A DNA stretch of 37,624 nucleotides, from positions 1-37,624 of the forward strand of contig JARRNO010000066.1 in NCBI GenBank assembly GCA_037384885.1. The letters are read 5' to 3'. Source of the DNA: JARRNO01 sp037384885. Its GTDB lineage: Bacteria; Acidobacteriota; UBA4820; DSQY01. The notes below the pieces were generated by a model, which made no database searches, was not told the origin of the DNA, and worked only from the letters and a program-made list of their open reading frames with translations. Shown here in pieces: positions 23,204 through 30,861 of this stretch. Numbering within the stretch: the stretch's first letter is position 1; each line of letters starts with the position of its first letter. The translations under genes and the position numbers were made by a program.

Positions 23204-24238
23204 TCACCTCTGCCCTTTACCGAATGAATAAGACCGCCCCCGCCAGACGATGCCACGCCTTCTGAAGCGGAGCAGGGACCGGAACTGGATCCAGGCCCAG
23301 AGCAGGGTCCGGACTGGGAAGATGAGGGCGGTCCACCAAGGCTGGCGGGACCATGCAGCCATAAAGGAATTGCAGATCACTCCGAGGGAGACGGACACCA
23401 GCAGGGGAGCGCCGAGCACGGCCGGTTGACGAGACAGGCTGAGAACCAAGGGCAGGGCGGCGGCCGGCAGAACATGCACCAGGATGTCCAGGGCGCTTCC
23501 GGCAAGGGCGAAAAGCGGGTTTCTCCGGAAGGCGGAATACATGTTTTTGGTAAAGCCCTCGATGCTGGCGCGAAACGATGGATACATCCTTACGGCGACG
23601 TTCCTGTAGGCCGTGACGACTTTGACCCGGAAACCGGCGCCGCGTATCGCCCGCGCCAGGGCGACGTCGTCCACGACCTCGGCCTTCACAGCCTCCAGGC
23701 CGCCTGCGCCCTAAAGGACAAGCGGTTCCAGACCGCGGCCTTCGAGAAGGCCAAGGACCGCGGCCATATCGGCGTTTTCCCTTTTCATGAAGGCGGCCAG
23801 CCTGCGGTGAGACCCCGGAGCGTAACGCACGTCTGCGTCCGCAAAGAGAACCAGCTCGCCGCTCGTGCGGGACAGGGCCTGGGCCTGGGCGTTGGGCTTG
23901 CCGAGCCATCCGGGAGGAGGTTCAGTCCCGCGCACGATCTTCAGCCGGGCGAATTCCCGGGAGAGGGCTTCCAGAATTCCAGGGGTCCTGTCGGTGGAGC
24001 CGTCGTCGCACACGACGACCTCGAGGCCGGGATAATCTTGTTCGAGGTGCGACCTGAGGGCCGCCTCCACACCGGCCTCTTCGTTCCGGGCGGGAACGAC
24101 GACGCTCAGCGTGGGAGGGTTCTCTTCCCCGGCAAAGGTTTCGAGCCTGGGGACGAGAGCATGGTTCAGGAGCGACTGGACGAAGGCTAAGCACCACCAG
24201 GCCGCGATCCCCCAGGCCAACACGGTCAGCCACATCAT
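23204..24238 (-). pseudogene. Family 2 glycosyltransferase, interrupted by in-frame TAG with missing segment
   Basis: The N-terminal half (24238-23711, 175 residues) has a membrane anchor (WLTVLAWGIAAWWCLAFVQSLL). The GT-A fold follows: SVVVPARNEEAGVEAAL, VVVCDDGSTDRT, GWLGKPNAQAQAL and the DxD-like LFADADVRY. The second half (to 23204) has the base-like AEVVDDVALARAIRGAG and four hydrophobic helices. Both halves are in the same frame, separated by TAG (23711-23713). About 50 residues that homologues carry between LEPLVL and GGLEAVKAEVVDD (a membrane-associated loop and the NGAF...REAY-GG stretch) are absent. I infer a deletion rather than a lone stop mutation. It converges on the radical SAM gene. 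Confidence 0.75.
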
Positions 24239-24495
24239 CGGATGGCCATCATAGCATGCAAACCGTGGACGAATGCACTTCTCAGCAAGCCCGCAGCGTT
24301 GTCAGAAACGAGGAAGGAGGGAAGTGGAGAGGGCGCCGTTTGGGCGCCTGAAGCATCCTCCGCCCGTCAAAATGCGAAGTGCGCATCGGTGGGCATTTCA
24401 ACTCAGAATTGCCCGGCTCCGTTCTCTCCCGTTCTCTACGAAACTTAAACCGGGGCGTCCGGGATGAGGTGCAATGCGGCACAGGACGGAGGGCT

Positions 24496-25482
24496 TCACT
24501 CGTCGGGGCGTTCGCGGGCGCCCGGAACCGGGCGGCGTCCCTCCCGGCTGTTCAGGCGGTCGCGCCGGGCGAACTCCTCGGCTTCTTCGGCCAAAATGCG
24601 AAAACTTTCGTACCTGCCGCCGGCGATTTCACCGCGTTCGCAGGCTGCGACGACGGCGCAGTCGGGTTCGGAGTCGTGCCGGCAGCCGGGGAAACGGCAG
24701 CCAAGGGCGGCCCGTCTGATTTCCGGAAAAGCCGCCTCCACGTCCCGCCAACCGAGTCCCCACAGGGCGAATTCGCGGATGCCGGCCGTATCGATCACAA
24801 CGGTGTCTTCGTCCAGATGCAGCGCCGTGGCGCTGCTGGTCGTGTGCCGTCCCTTGCCGGATACCCCGGATACCTCGCCGACCTGGAGCCCGGCGTCGGG
24901 GACCAGGTCATTCACGAGCGTGGTTTTCCCGACGCCCGAATGACCCGCCAGGAGACACCATTTTCCCGAAATGTGCTTCCGGAAGGCCGACAGGCCTCTT
25001 CTTTCCTTGGCGCTCATCAGAAAGACCGGGTAGCCGAGCGTCTTGTAGGGGGCCAGAAGTTCGAGCACGGATTGGCGGTCGAGCAGATCCATCTTGTTGA
25101 CGACAATGGCGGCGGGAATACCGGCGGCGTGGCATGCGGTCAGGTAGCGGTCCAGGATGCCGGTGTTGACCTGGGGATTGGGACCCAGCATGATTGCCGT
25201 TTCGTGGATGTTTGCGGCCACGACGTGCTCGCGCCCCGTGAATGTGATTCTCCGGGAAAGCTTGCAGTCGCGCTCGAGAACGGTTTCGATGAGCGCCGTG
25301 CCGTCCTTCTGGGGACGCACTTCAACGCGGTCGCCCACGGCCACCCGGTTCTTCAGCCCCCGGGAAGACAGTTCCAGCCGCCCGCCGGGGAAGGCTTCCA
25401 AAGCTCGGCCGTCCAGCCAGATCGCGTGAAGCTTGCCCATCGTGCGGATGACGCGGGCTTCCTTCTGAATGTCGCCGTTCAT
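24496..25482 (-). CDS. rsgA: Ribosome small subunit-dependent GTPase RsgA
   Basis: A 328-residue circularly permuted GTPase that assists 30S maturation. N-terminal OB fold (about 15-85), then G4 NKMD, G1 GHSGVGKTTL and G3 DTAGIREF in permuted order. The C-terminal zinc knuckle is CRFPGCRHDSEPDCAVVAAC (Cys, Cys, His, Cys). The open frame starts at 25662, but the ATG at 25482 gives the normal length; its ribosome-binding site is weak (GGGAGAGCGGA at long spacing). The gene is divergent from nfnA. The 257-nt stretch downstream (24239-24495) holds a GGCGCC hairpin but no gene I can support. Confidence 0.93.
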   Translation of the reverse strand: MNGDIQKEARVIRTMGKLHAIWLDGRALEAFPGGRLELSSRGLKNRVAVGDRVEVRPQKDGTALIETVLERDCKLSRRITFTGREHVVAANIHETAIMLGPNPQVNTGILDRYLTACHAAGIPAAIVVNKMDLLDRQSVLELLAPYKTLGYPVFLMSAKERRGLSAFRKHISGKWCLLAGHSGVGKTTLVNDLVPDAGLQVGEVSGVSGKGRHTTSSATALHLDEDTVVIDTAGIREFALWGLGWRDVEAAFPEIRRAALGCRFPGCRHDSEPDCAVVAACERGEIAGGRYESFRILAEEAEEFARRDRLNSREGRRPVPGARERPDE

Positions 25483-25606
25483 GGGTGTATTTCCGCTCTC
25501 CCTGCGAATCGTCCGGGCATGTTCCTGCCCCGCTGGGGCGTTCCCCAACACCTTCAGCTTCTGAGGGTTATATCCCCCAAGAGGGCCCCCGCGCCGTCCC
25601 CCGTCC

Positions 25607-25635
25607 TTGTCAAGTTTGGAGGGCGGCATTACAAT
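25607..25635 (+). promoter_or_regulatory. Sigma-70 promoter for nfnAB
   Basis: TTGTCA (25607-25612), 17-base spacer, TACAAT (25630-25635). Predicted start about 25642, leaving a leader of about 64 nt before nfnA. Confidence 0.6.
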
Positions 25636-25705
25636 CATGCCCCTCAAAGGCCTCGGGCCCATTCATGGTAGCACGCCCGGGTCCCAAGACAGTATAGGGG
25701 AGCCA

Positions 25706-26560
25706 ATGTACGAAATCACTGGAAAAAAATCGCTGGCGACCGGGGTTGTGGAGATGAAAGTTTACGCGCCCAGGGTAGCCCGGCATCATAAGCCCGGCCA
25801 GTTCCTGATGGTCATGAACGACGAGGACGGCGAACGCATCCCCCTCACCATCGCCGATTCCAACGCGGAAAGCGGCGAAGTGACCATTGTTTTCCTGGAA
25901 GTGGGGCGGACCACCATCGAATTGGCCACGAAGTTCAACGTGGGCGATTCGCTTTTTGCCGTGGTCGGCCCGCTGGGCACTCCCACGCATATCGAGAACT
26001 TCGGGACGGTCGTGGTGGTGGGAGGCGGCCTCGGTGTCGCTCCCATCTACCCCATCTGCAAGGGGTTGAAAGAGGCGGGCAACAAGGTCGTTTCCATCGT
26101 CGGGTACCGCCGGAAGGACCTGATGTTCTGGGAGGACCGCATCGAGTCCGCATCGAGCGAGATGATCGTGACCACCGACGACGGCTCCTTCGGTATGAAG
26201 GGATTTGTCACCACGGCGCTCGAAAAGCTCCACGACGAAGGGCGGAAGATCGACCGGATTATCGCCATCGGCCCACCCGTCATGATGCGCGCCGTTTCCC
26301 AGCTCACAGAACCCTGGAAGATTTCCACCTGGGTCTCTCTCAATACCATCATGGTGGACGGCACCGGCATGTGCGGCGGCTGCCGTGTGGAAGTGGGCGA
26401 CGAAACGCGGTTCGTCTGCGTGGACGGCCCGGATTTCGATGCACACAAAGTCAACTGGGACGAGATGTTCAAGCGCATGAAGGTGTACACCGAAGAAGAA
26501 CGCCGCGCATTGCACGCCGACGAGCCTTGCCGGCTCGAGTTCCAGGCGCTCAAGAAGTAA
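25706..26560 (+). CDS. nfnA: NfnA-type small subunit (ferredoxin-NADP reductase/sulfide dehydrogenase-like)
   Basis: A 284-residue FAD/NAD-binding protein. HKPGQFLMVMNDEDGERIPLTIAD holds the FAD site, VVVGGGLGVAPIYPICKGLKEAG the NAD site, and MVDGTGMCGGCRV...FVCVDGPDF the [2Fe-2S] ligands. The Asp in MVDG ahead of three cysteines matches the unusual Asp/Cys3 cluster known in NfnA. With NfnB it couples NADH, NADPH and reduced ferredoxin in anaerobes by electron bifurcation. The ATG 25706 has GGGGAG. It lies 10 nt upstream of nfnB. An alternative annotation for this family is sulfide dehydrogenase SudB. Confidence 0.92.
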   Translation: MYEITGKKSLATGVVEMKVYAPRVARHHKPGQFLMVMNDEDGERIPLTIADSNAESGEVTIVFLEVGRTTIELATKFNVGDSLFAVVGPLGTPTHIENFGTVVVVGGGLGVAPIYPICKGLKEAGNKVVSIVGYRRKDLMFWEDRIESASSEMIVTTDDGSFGMKGFVTTALEKLHDEGRKIDRIIAIGPPVMMRAVSQLTEPWKISTWVSLNTIMVDGTGMCGGCRVEVGDETRFVCVDGPDFDAHKVNWDEMFKRMKVYTEEERRALHADEPCRLEFQALKK

Positions 26561-26570
26561 GGGGATCAAC

Positions 26571-28859
26571 ATGCATGAAGCAATTGACATAGAAAAGCTC
26601 GGCGGGGTCAAGGAGGGGGAACGTAAAAAACCCCGGTCCAAGGAAGCCCGCCACGAGATCGCCTGCCAACCCGCCGACGAACGGATTCACAACTACAACG
26701 AGGTGGCGCTGGGGTATAACCCGGAAATTGCGGTGTCCGAGGCAATGAGATGCCTGGAATGTCCCAAGCCGCGCTGTGTGGTTGCATGCCCGGTCCACAT
26801 CGATATTCCCTCGTTCATCGGAAAGGTCTCCCGGGGGAAATTCGAAGAGGCGGCCGAGGACATCAGGCAGTACAATAATCTGCCGGCCATTTGCGGCCGG
26901 GTCTGCCCCCAGGAAAACCTCTGCGAGGCGGCATGCATCATCAACGACACCAATGAGGGCAACCCGATCGCCATCGGCCGCTTGGAAAGATTCTCCGCGG
27001 ACTGGCAGCTTCTCCACGGGAACCACAGCGGCAGCGAGGTCCACAAACGTCCCGCGACCGGGTGCAAAGTGGCCGTCATCGGCACGGGGCCCTCGGGCCT
27101 CTCATGTGCTGCGGACCTTGCAAAGATGGGACACTCGGTGGACATGTACGAGGCCCTGCACAAGCCGGGCGGCGTGCTGATGTACGGCATTCCCGAATTC
27201 CGGCTTCCCAAGGAGATCGTGCAAAAGGAAATCAGTTTCGTGAAGTCGCTCGGCGTGAATATCGAGCTGAACTGCGTGGTGGGGCGGACCATCCCGGTGG
27301 AAGAGATCATGGAGACCTACGACGCGGTCTACGTGGCCACCGGCGCCGGCTTTCCCAACATGATGAAAATCCCCGGGGAGAACCTCAACGGAATCTATTC
27401 CGCCAACGAGTTCCTGACCCGGGTGAATCTCATGCGGGCCTGGCAGCATCCAGCGGCGGGCACGCCCGTCCGCAAGCCCAAGAAGGCCGTTGTCGTCGGC
27501 GCAGGGTTTACCGCCTTCGACGTGGTGCGCATCGCGCTCCGGCTTGGCGCAGAAGAGGCGCAGATCGTCTACCGGCGGTCCCGTGAGGAAATGCCGGGCC
27601 GCGGCGAAGAGATCGAGCATGCCGAAGAAGAGGGCGCCAAACTGACGCTTCTAACCAACCCCGTGCAGTACATCGGGGATGAAAGGGGCTTTGTCAAGGC
27701 CGTGGAAGTTCAGAAGATGGAGTTGGGAGAGCCCGACTCCTCAGGACGGAGGCGCCCGGTTCCCATCGAGGGGAGCAATTACATCATCGATGCCGACCTG
27801 GTGGTCGTGGCCATCGGCCAGACGCCCAACGTGCTCATCCCTTCGAACCTTCCCGGGCTCGAAACGCGCTGGGGTTCCATCATCAAGGTAAACCGGGAGA
27901 CCTATATGACCTCGGTTCCCAAAGTCTTCGCCGGAGGGGACGCCATCACGGGGGCCGCCACCGTTATTCTCGCCACCCGGGCCGGGCGCGAAGCGGCGCG
28001 CTCCATCGACGCCTACGTGCGCATCCCAACCGAAGCTGGGCCGAACCCAACTGATCCGGCAGATAGGGGATTTCTCATGGAAGTAGTGGAACGATTCAAA
28101 GCATACCTGGAAGAACCCTTCGCCGAGTCTCTCATGAAGGATTTCGAATCCGCGCTCAAACATCTCGAGGAGGTGGATGCCTCGCCGTCCATGCAGGACC
28201 TCGTTACAGACATGGCCGGATTGCGGGAAAATCCCTCATTCCCGAGGAAGGCGGGGCTTTTCCTGTCTGCGTACCTGAAAATAGCGGCCCGTCCAGAGTC
28301 TATCGACCTGGAATCTTTCGAAGACACGCGCCTGGAAGGTCTCGGCGCTTGCATGGACAAAGCCGATCTCACCGTCAAGGGTGATGCGGGCAACTATACG
28401 GGCGCCTTCATGCTGTCCGGAACCCTCACCGTTGAAGGGGACGTGGGGGACTACACCGGATTTTCCATGGAAGGCGGCACGCTGCACGTCAAGGGCCTCT
28501 CGGAAAGCCACACCGGCCACTCCATGTCCGGCGGGCGCATCGTGGTGGACCGCAATGCGCACGATTTTACCGGCAACCGCATGACGGGCGGCTACATCCG
28601 CATCCGGGCGAACGCCGGCTATTCGACCGGCTACCGCATGGTCGGCGGGTTTATCGAGGTCCGGGACTTGGCATGGGACCTGGCCGGCGAAGAAATGATC
28701 GGAGGCCGCATCCAAATCGGCGGCCACGTGGGACACGACCTTGGTTATTCCATGGTCGGCGGCGAACTCGCCGTCAACGAGAAGAACAGCGAAACGCCTC
28801 GTGTCAGAGCAAAGGGGGGACAGCTCACTGTGGTAGCGCGCGGAAAAAAGCGACGCTGA
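26571..28859 (+). CDS. nfnB: NfnB-type flavoprotein fused to a GXGXG beta-helix domain
   Basis: A 762-residue protein. Residues 1-500 are NfnB/GltD-like. The N-terminal [4Fe-4S] cysteines lie in MRCLECPKPRCVVACPVHIDIP and ICGRVCPQENLCEAACI, the FAD motif in VIGTGPSGLSCAADLAKMG, the NADPH motif in VVVGAGFTAFDVVRIAL, and the C-terminal VFAGGDAITGAATVILATRAG. This region normally ends near SIDAYV. Here a helical stretch (about 503-595) and seven beta-helix repeats follow. An in-frame ATG at 28077 with GGGGA seven bases upstream could be the start of a once-separate gene; a one-base change before it would give nfnB its own stop near 28050. The fusion is therefore either real or the result of an indel. 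Confidence 0.88.
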   Translation: MHEAIDIEKLGGVKEGERKKPRSKEARHEIACQPADERIHNYNEVALGYNPEIAVSEAMRCLECPKPRCVVACPVHIDIPSFIGKVSRGKFEEAAEDIRQYNNLPAICGRVCPQENLCEAACIINDTNEGNPIAIGRLERFSADWQLLHGNHSGSEVHKRPATGCKVAVIGTGPSGLSCAADLAKMGHSVDMYEALHKPGGVLMYGIPEFRLPKEIVQKEISFVKSLGVNIELNCVVGRTIPVEEIMETYDAVYVATGAGFPNMMKIPGENLNGIYSANEFLTRVNLMRAWQHPAAGTPVRKPKKAVVVGAGFTAFDVVRIALRLGAEEAQIVYRRSREEMPGRGEEIEHAEEEGAKLTLLTNPVQYIGDERGFVKAVEVQKMELGEPDSSGRRRPVPIEGSNYIIDADLVVVAIGQTPNVLIPSNLPGLETRWGSIIKVNRETYMTSVPKVFAGGDAITGAATVILATRAGREAARSIDAYVRIPTEAGPNPTDPADRGFLMEVVERFKAYLEEPFAESLMKDFESALKHLEEVDASPSMQDLVTDMAGLRENPSFPRKAGLFLSAYLKIAARPESIDLESFEDTRLEGLGACMDKADLTVKGDAGNYTGAFMLSGTLTVEGDVGDYTGFSMEGGTLHVKGLSESHTGHSMSGGRIVVDRNAHDFTGNRMTGGYIRIRANAGYSTGYRMVGGFIEVRDLAWDLAGEEMIGGRIQIGGHVGHDLGYSMVGGELAVNEKNSETPRVRAKGGQLTVVARGKKRR
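28363..28767 (+). repeat. Seven 19-residue GXGXG-type repeats
   Basis: Within the nfnB fusion the coding sequence repeats a unit of about 57 bp, with the pattern hydrophobic-x-V-x-G-x-x-x-x-x-x-G-x-x-M-x-G-G. Examples are TLTVEGDVGDYTGFSMEGG and YIRIRANAGYSTGYRMVGG. The repeat matches the right-handed beta-helix of the glutamate synthase alpha-subunit C-terminus and of FwdC-type proteins. Conserved Gly and Met positions are kept in all seven, so the domain is under constraint. Confidence 0.85.
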
Positions 28860-28879
28860 ATCGAACGAAAACACCACGC

Positions 28880-28909
28880 AGGGGAGGCCTTCGGGCCTCC
28901 CTTTTTTGT
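28880..28909 (+). terminator. Intrinsic terminator after nfnB
   Basis: A GGGAGGCC/GGCCTCCC stem closed by TTCG and followed by six T, about 20 bases after the nfnB stop. Confidence 0.9.
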
Positions 28910-28983
28910 CGGAAAACAGGCCGGCCGGATGGGGAACAATTGGCGTCTCCTGCTGTTAGTGAAATTAAGCAGGGAGGGGTGGC

Positions 28984-29610
28984 ATGCGGTCTCTTATTTT
29001 CCTGGCGCTGGCCGTCCTGGCGGCGGCCTCGCCGGTTTTTGGGAAGGAGCCCCCAATCGTGGACGCCTTAAACCGGGATGAAGTGATAACTTTGGGCGGG
29101 GGATGTTTCTGGTGCCTCGAAGCGGTTTTCGAAGAGGTCAAGGGCGTGCGGCGGGCGGTTTCGGGCTATTCCGGCGGCACCGTGGCGGATCCCAGCTACC
29201 AGGATGTCTGCAGTGGTGAAACGGGCCACGCCGAAGTGGTCCAGGTGACCTTCGATCCCAGCGTTATCAGTCTGAAAGAACTCCTGTCCGTCTTCTTTAC
29301 CATTCACGATCCCACAACCCTCAACCGGCAGGGCGCCGACCGGGGAACCCAGTACCGCTCGATCGTGCTTTACAGGAACGAGGCGCAGAAGGCCGCGGCG
29401 GAAGCGGTGATCCGCGAAATCGAAGCGGCGAAGATCTATGGATCGCCCATCGTGACCCAACTTGTTCCCTTCAAAGCCTTTTACGAGGCCGAGAGCTACC
29501 ACCAGGACTATTACCGGACCCACCCCTCCCAGGCCTACTGCCGTATCGTCATCTCGCCGAAGGTGGCGAAGTTCCGCGAAAAATTCAGAAGGCTGATGAA
29601 AAGCCCCTGA
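28984..29610 (+). CDS. msrA: Exported peptide methionine-S-sulfoxide reductase
   Basis: A 208-residue MsrA. Residues 1-21 are a signal peptide (RSLIFLALAVLAAASPVFG), so it works in the periplasm. The catalytic motif GGGCFWCLEAVFEEVKGV is intact, followed by GYSGGTVADPSYQDVCSGETGHAEVVQV, DPTTLNRQGADRGTQYRS, and the resolving region FYEAESYHQDYYRTHPSQAYC. It reduces methionine-S-sulfoxide in proteins. The ribosome-binding site GGGAGGGGTG (28972-28981) is an exact 10-nt complement to small RNA 1. It stands alone between terminators, with its promoter not clearly visible. Confidence 0.95.
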   Translation: MRSLIFLALAVLAAASPVFGKEPPIVDALNRDEVITLGGGCFWCLEAVFEEVKGVRRAVSGYSGGTVADPSYQDVCSGETGHAEVVQVTFDPSVISLKELLSVFFTIHDPTTLNRQGADRGTQYRSIVLYRNEAQKAAAEAVIREIEAAKIYGSPIVTQLVPFKAFYEAESYHQDYYRTHPSQAYCRIVISPKVAKFREKFRRLMKSP

Positions 29611-29716
29611 TTCCCTTTGCCGCTCCCTTCCCGAGCGGCCTGTTCACGTCAACTCAAACGCTATAAGTTTTGAAAGAGATACCTTCCCGTACTGCGAAAC
29701 GGGATGGGAGGGAACG

Positions 29717-30821
29717 ATGACGGCGAAGGTGGATCTTTCCGCCGAAACCAAGTACGGTCTCCTGCTCGAAATCGAACACAAAGTGAGGGGGACGCTCGAT
29801 CTGGACTCCATCATGAACCACCTCCTGGATACCATCGGGTCGGTCATGGATTATGACGCCGCCGGGATCTTCATCCTCAACCGGGGAGCGGTCCTCCCCC
29901 ATCGCGGGCCGCCGGGCAATGTCATCGCCGGGATCGCCTTGAGGGGTTTCGACCTGGGGCCGCCCGAGGCCGATCCCATGCTGTCCGAAGGGAAGGGCGT
30001 CATCGGCCGGGTCATCCGCACCGGGGAGACAGTCCTGATCTCCGATGTGGCGAAGGATCCGGACTATATTGCCGGCAGGAAGAGAACCCGTTCCGAGGTG
30101 GCGGTGCCCATTTGCCATCAGGACCGCGTGATCGGCGCCCTCAACGTGGAGAGCGACCGTCCCGGCGCATTCAGCGAGAGGGACCTCGGCATCCTGAACT
30201 TCTTTGCAGACGCCACCGGAATCTCTATCGAAAGGGCCGTCCTTCACCGGCAGATTCTGGAGAAGAAGTGCATGGAGGAGCAGCTCCGCCTCGCCCGCGA
30301 CGTGCAGGCGCGCCTGCTTCCGGCCGCCCCGCCGGGAATTGCGGGATACGACATCGACGGATTATGCATTCCCGCTTACGAAATCGGCGGAGACAGCACA
30401 TGGCCGGCCGGCTCAACAAATTTCTCCTGGACGACTCCAATACGGCCACTTTCGTGACCGCCGTCTACGGAACTCTTGATCCTCCGAGCGGAGAGTTCCG
30501 CTATTCGGTGCTCGGCCATAATCCGCCCCTTCTTCTCCGCGCCGACGGCAGGTGCGAAGAGCTTCGAGCGGGCGGGCTGCCTCTGGGGATTCGTCCGCGG
30601 GTGTCGCCCCTGATGGGAGAGGCCCGCCTGCGGCGGGGAGACGTGCTCGTCCTCTATACGGATGGAGTGGTGGAAAGCGGTGGACCGGAAGGGCCCGATT
30701 TCGGACTGGAGCGGCTGGTCGATGTTCTCAGGCATTCACTGCAGCAAAACGCCATGGGCATGATCAAAAATGTGGTCCAGGCCACGACTTTACGCTTGTC
30801 GTGGTCAAGCGTACCCCCTGA
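29717..30821 (+). pseudogene. GAF-SpoIIE (RsbU-like) phosphatase with two internal deletions
   Basis: Three frames together describe one protein. The first (29717 to about 30395) has a GAF domain (about residues 20-185; GVIGRVIRTGETVLISDVAKDPDY, VAVPICHQDRVIGALNVES). It continues into the RsbU-type linker EEQLRLARDVQARLLPAAPPG, ending at PAYEIGGD. The second (about 30400-30780) resumes at RLNKFLLDDSNTATFVTAVYG and runs through LGHNPPLLL and DVLVLYTDGVVE. The third gives only HDFTLVVVKRTP and stop. Missing are about 50 residues with the metal-binding GDVSGKG Asp, and a shorter stretch before the final DDFT. Upstream, GGGATGGGAGGG (29701-29712) is the ribosome-binding site and a 12-nt complement to small RNA 1. 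Confidence 0.8.
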
Positions 30822-30861
30822 TCGGCGGAGGAACCGGGGGAGTTTCACCGTGGTGCCCCCG

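Noticed and set aside
23711..23713. Amber codon readthrough or pyrrolysine insertion in the glycosyltransferase
   Set aside because: Expected family sequence is missing at the same point, so a deletion explains the stop better.
24239..24495. Possible gene or sRNA between rsgA and the glycosyltransferase
   Set aside because: Only a GGCGCC palindromic hairpin and a weak extended -10 (TGCTATGAT) near 24246-24254 are visible; no T-run and no credible ORF.
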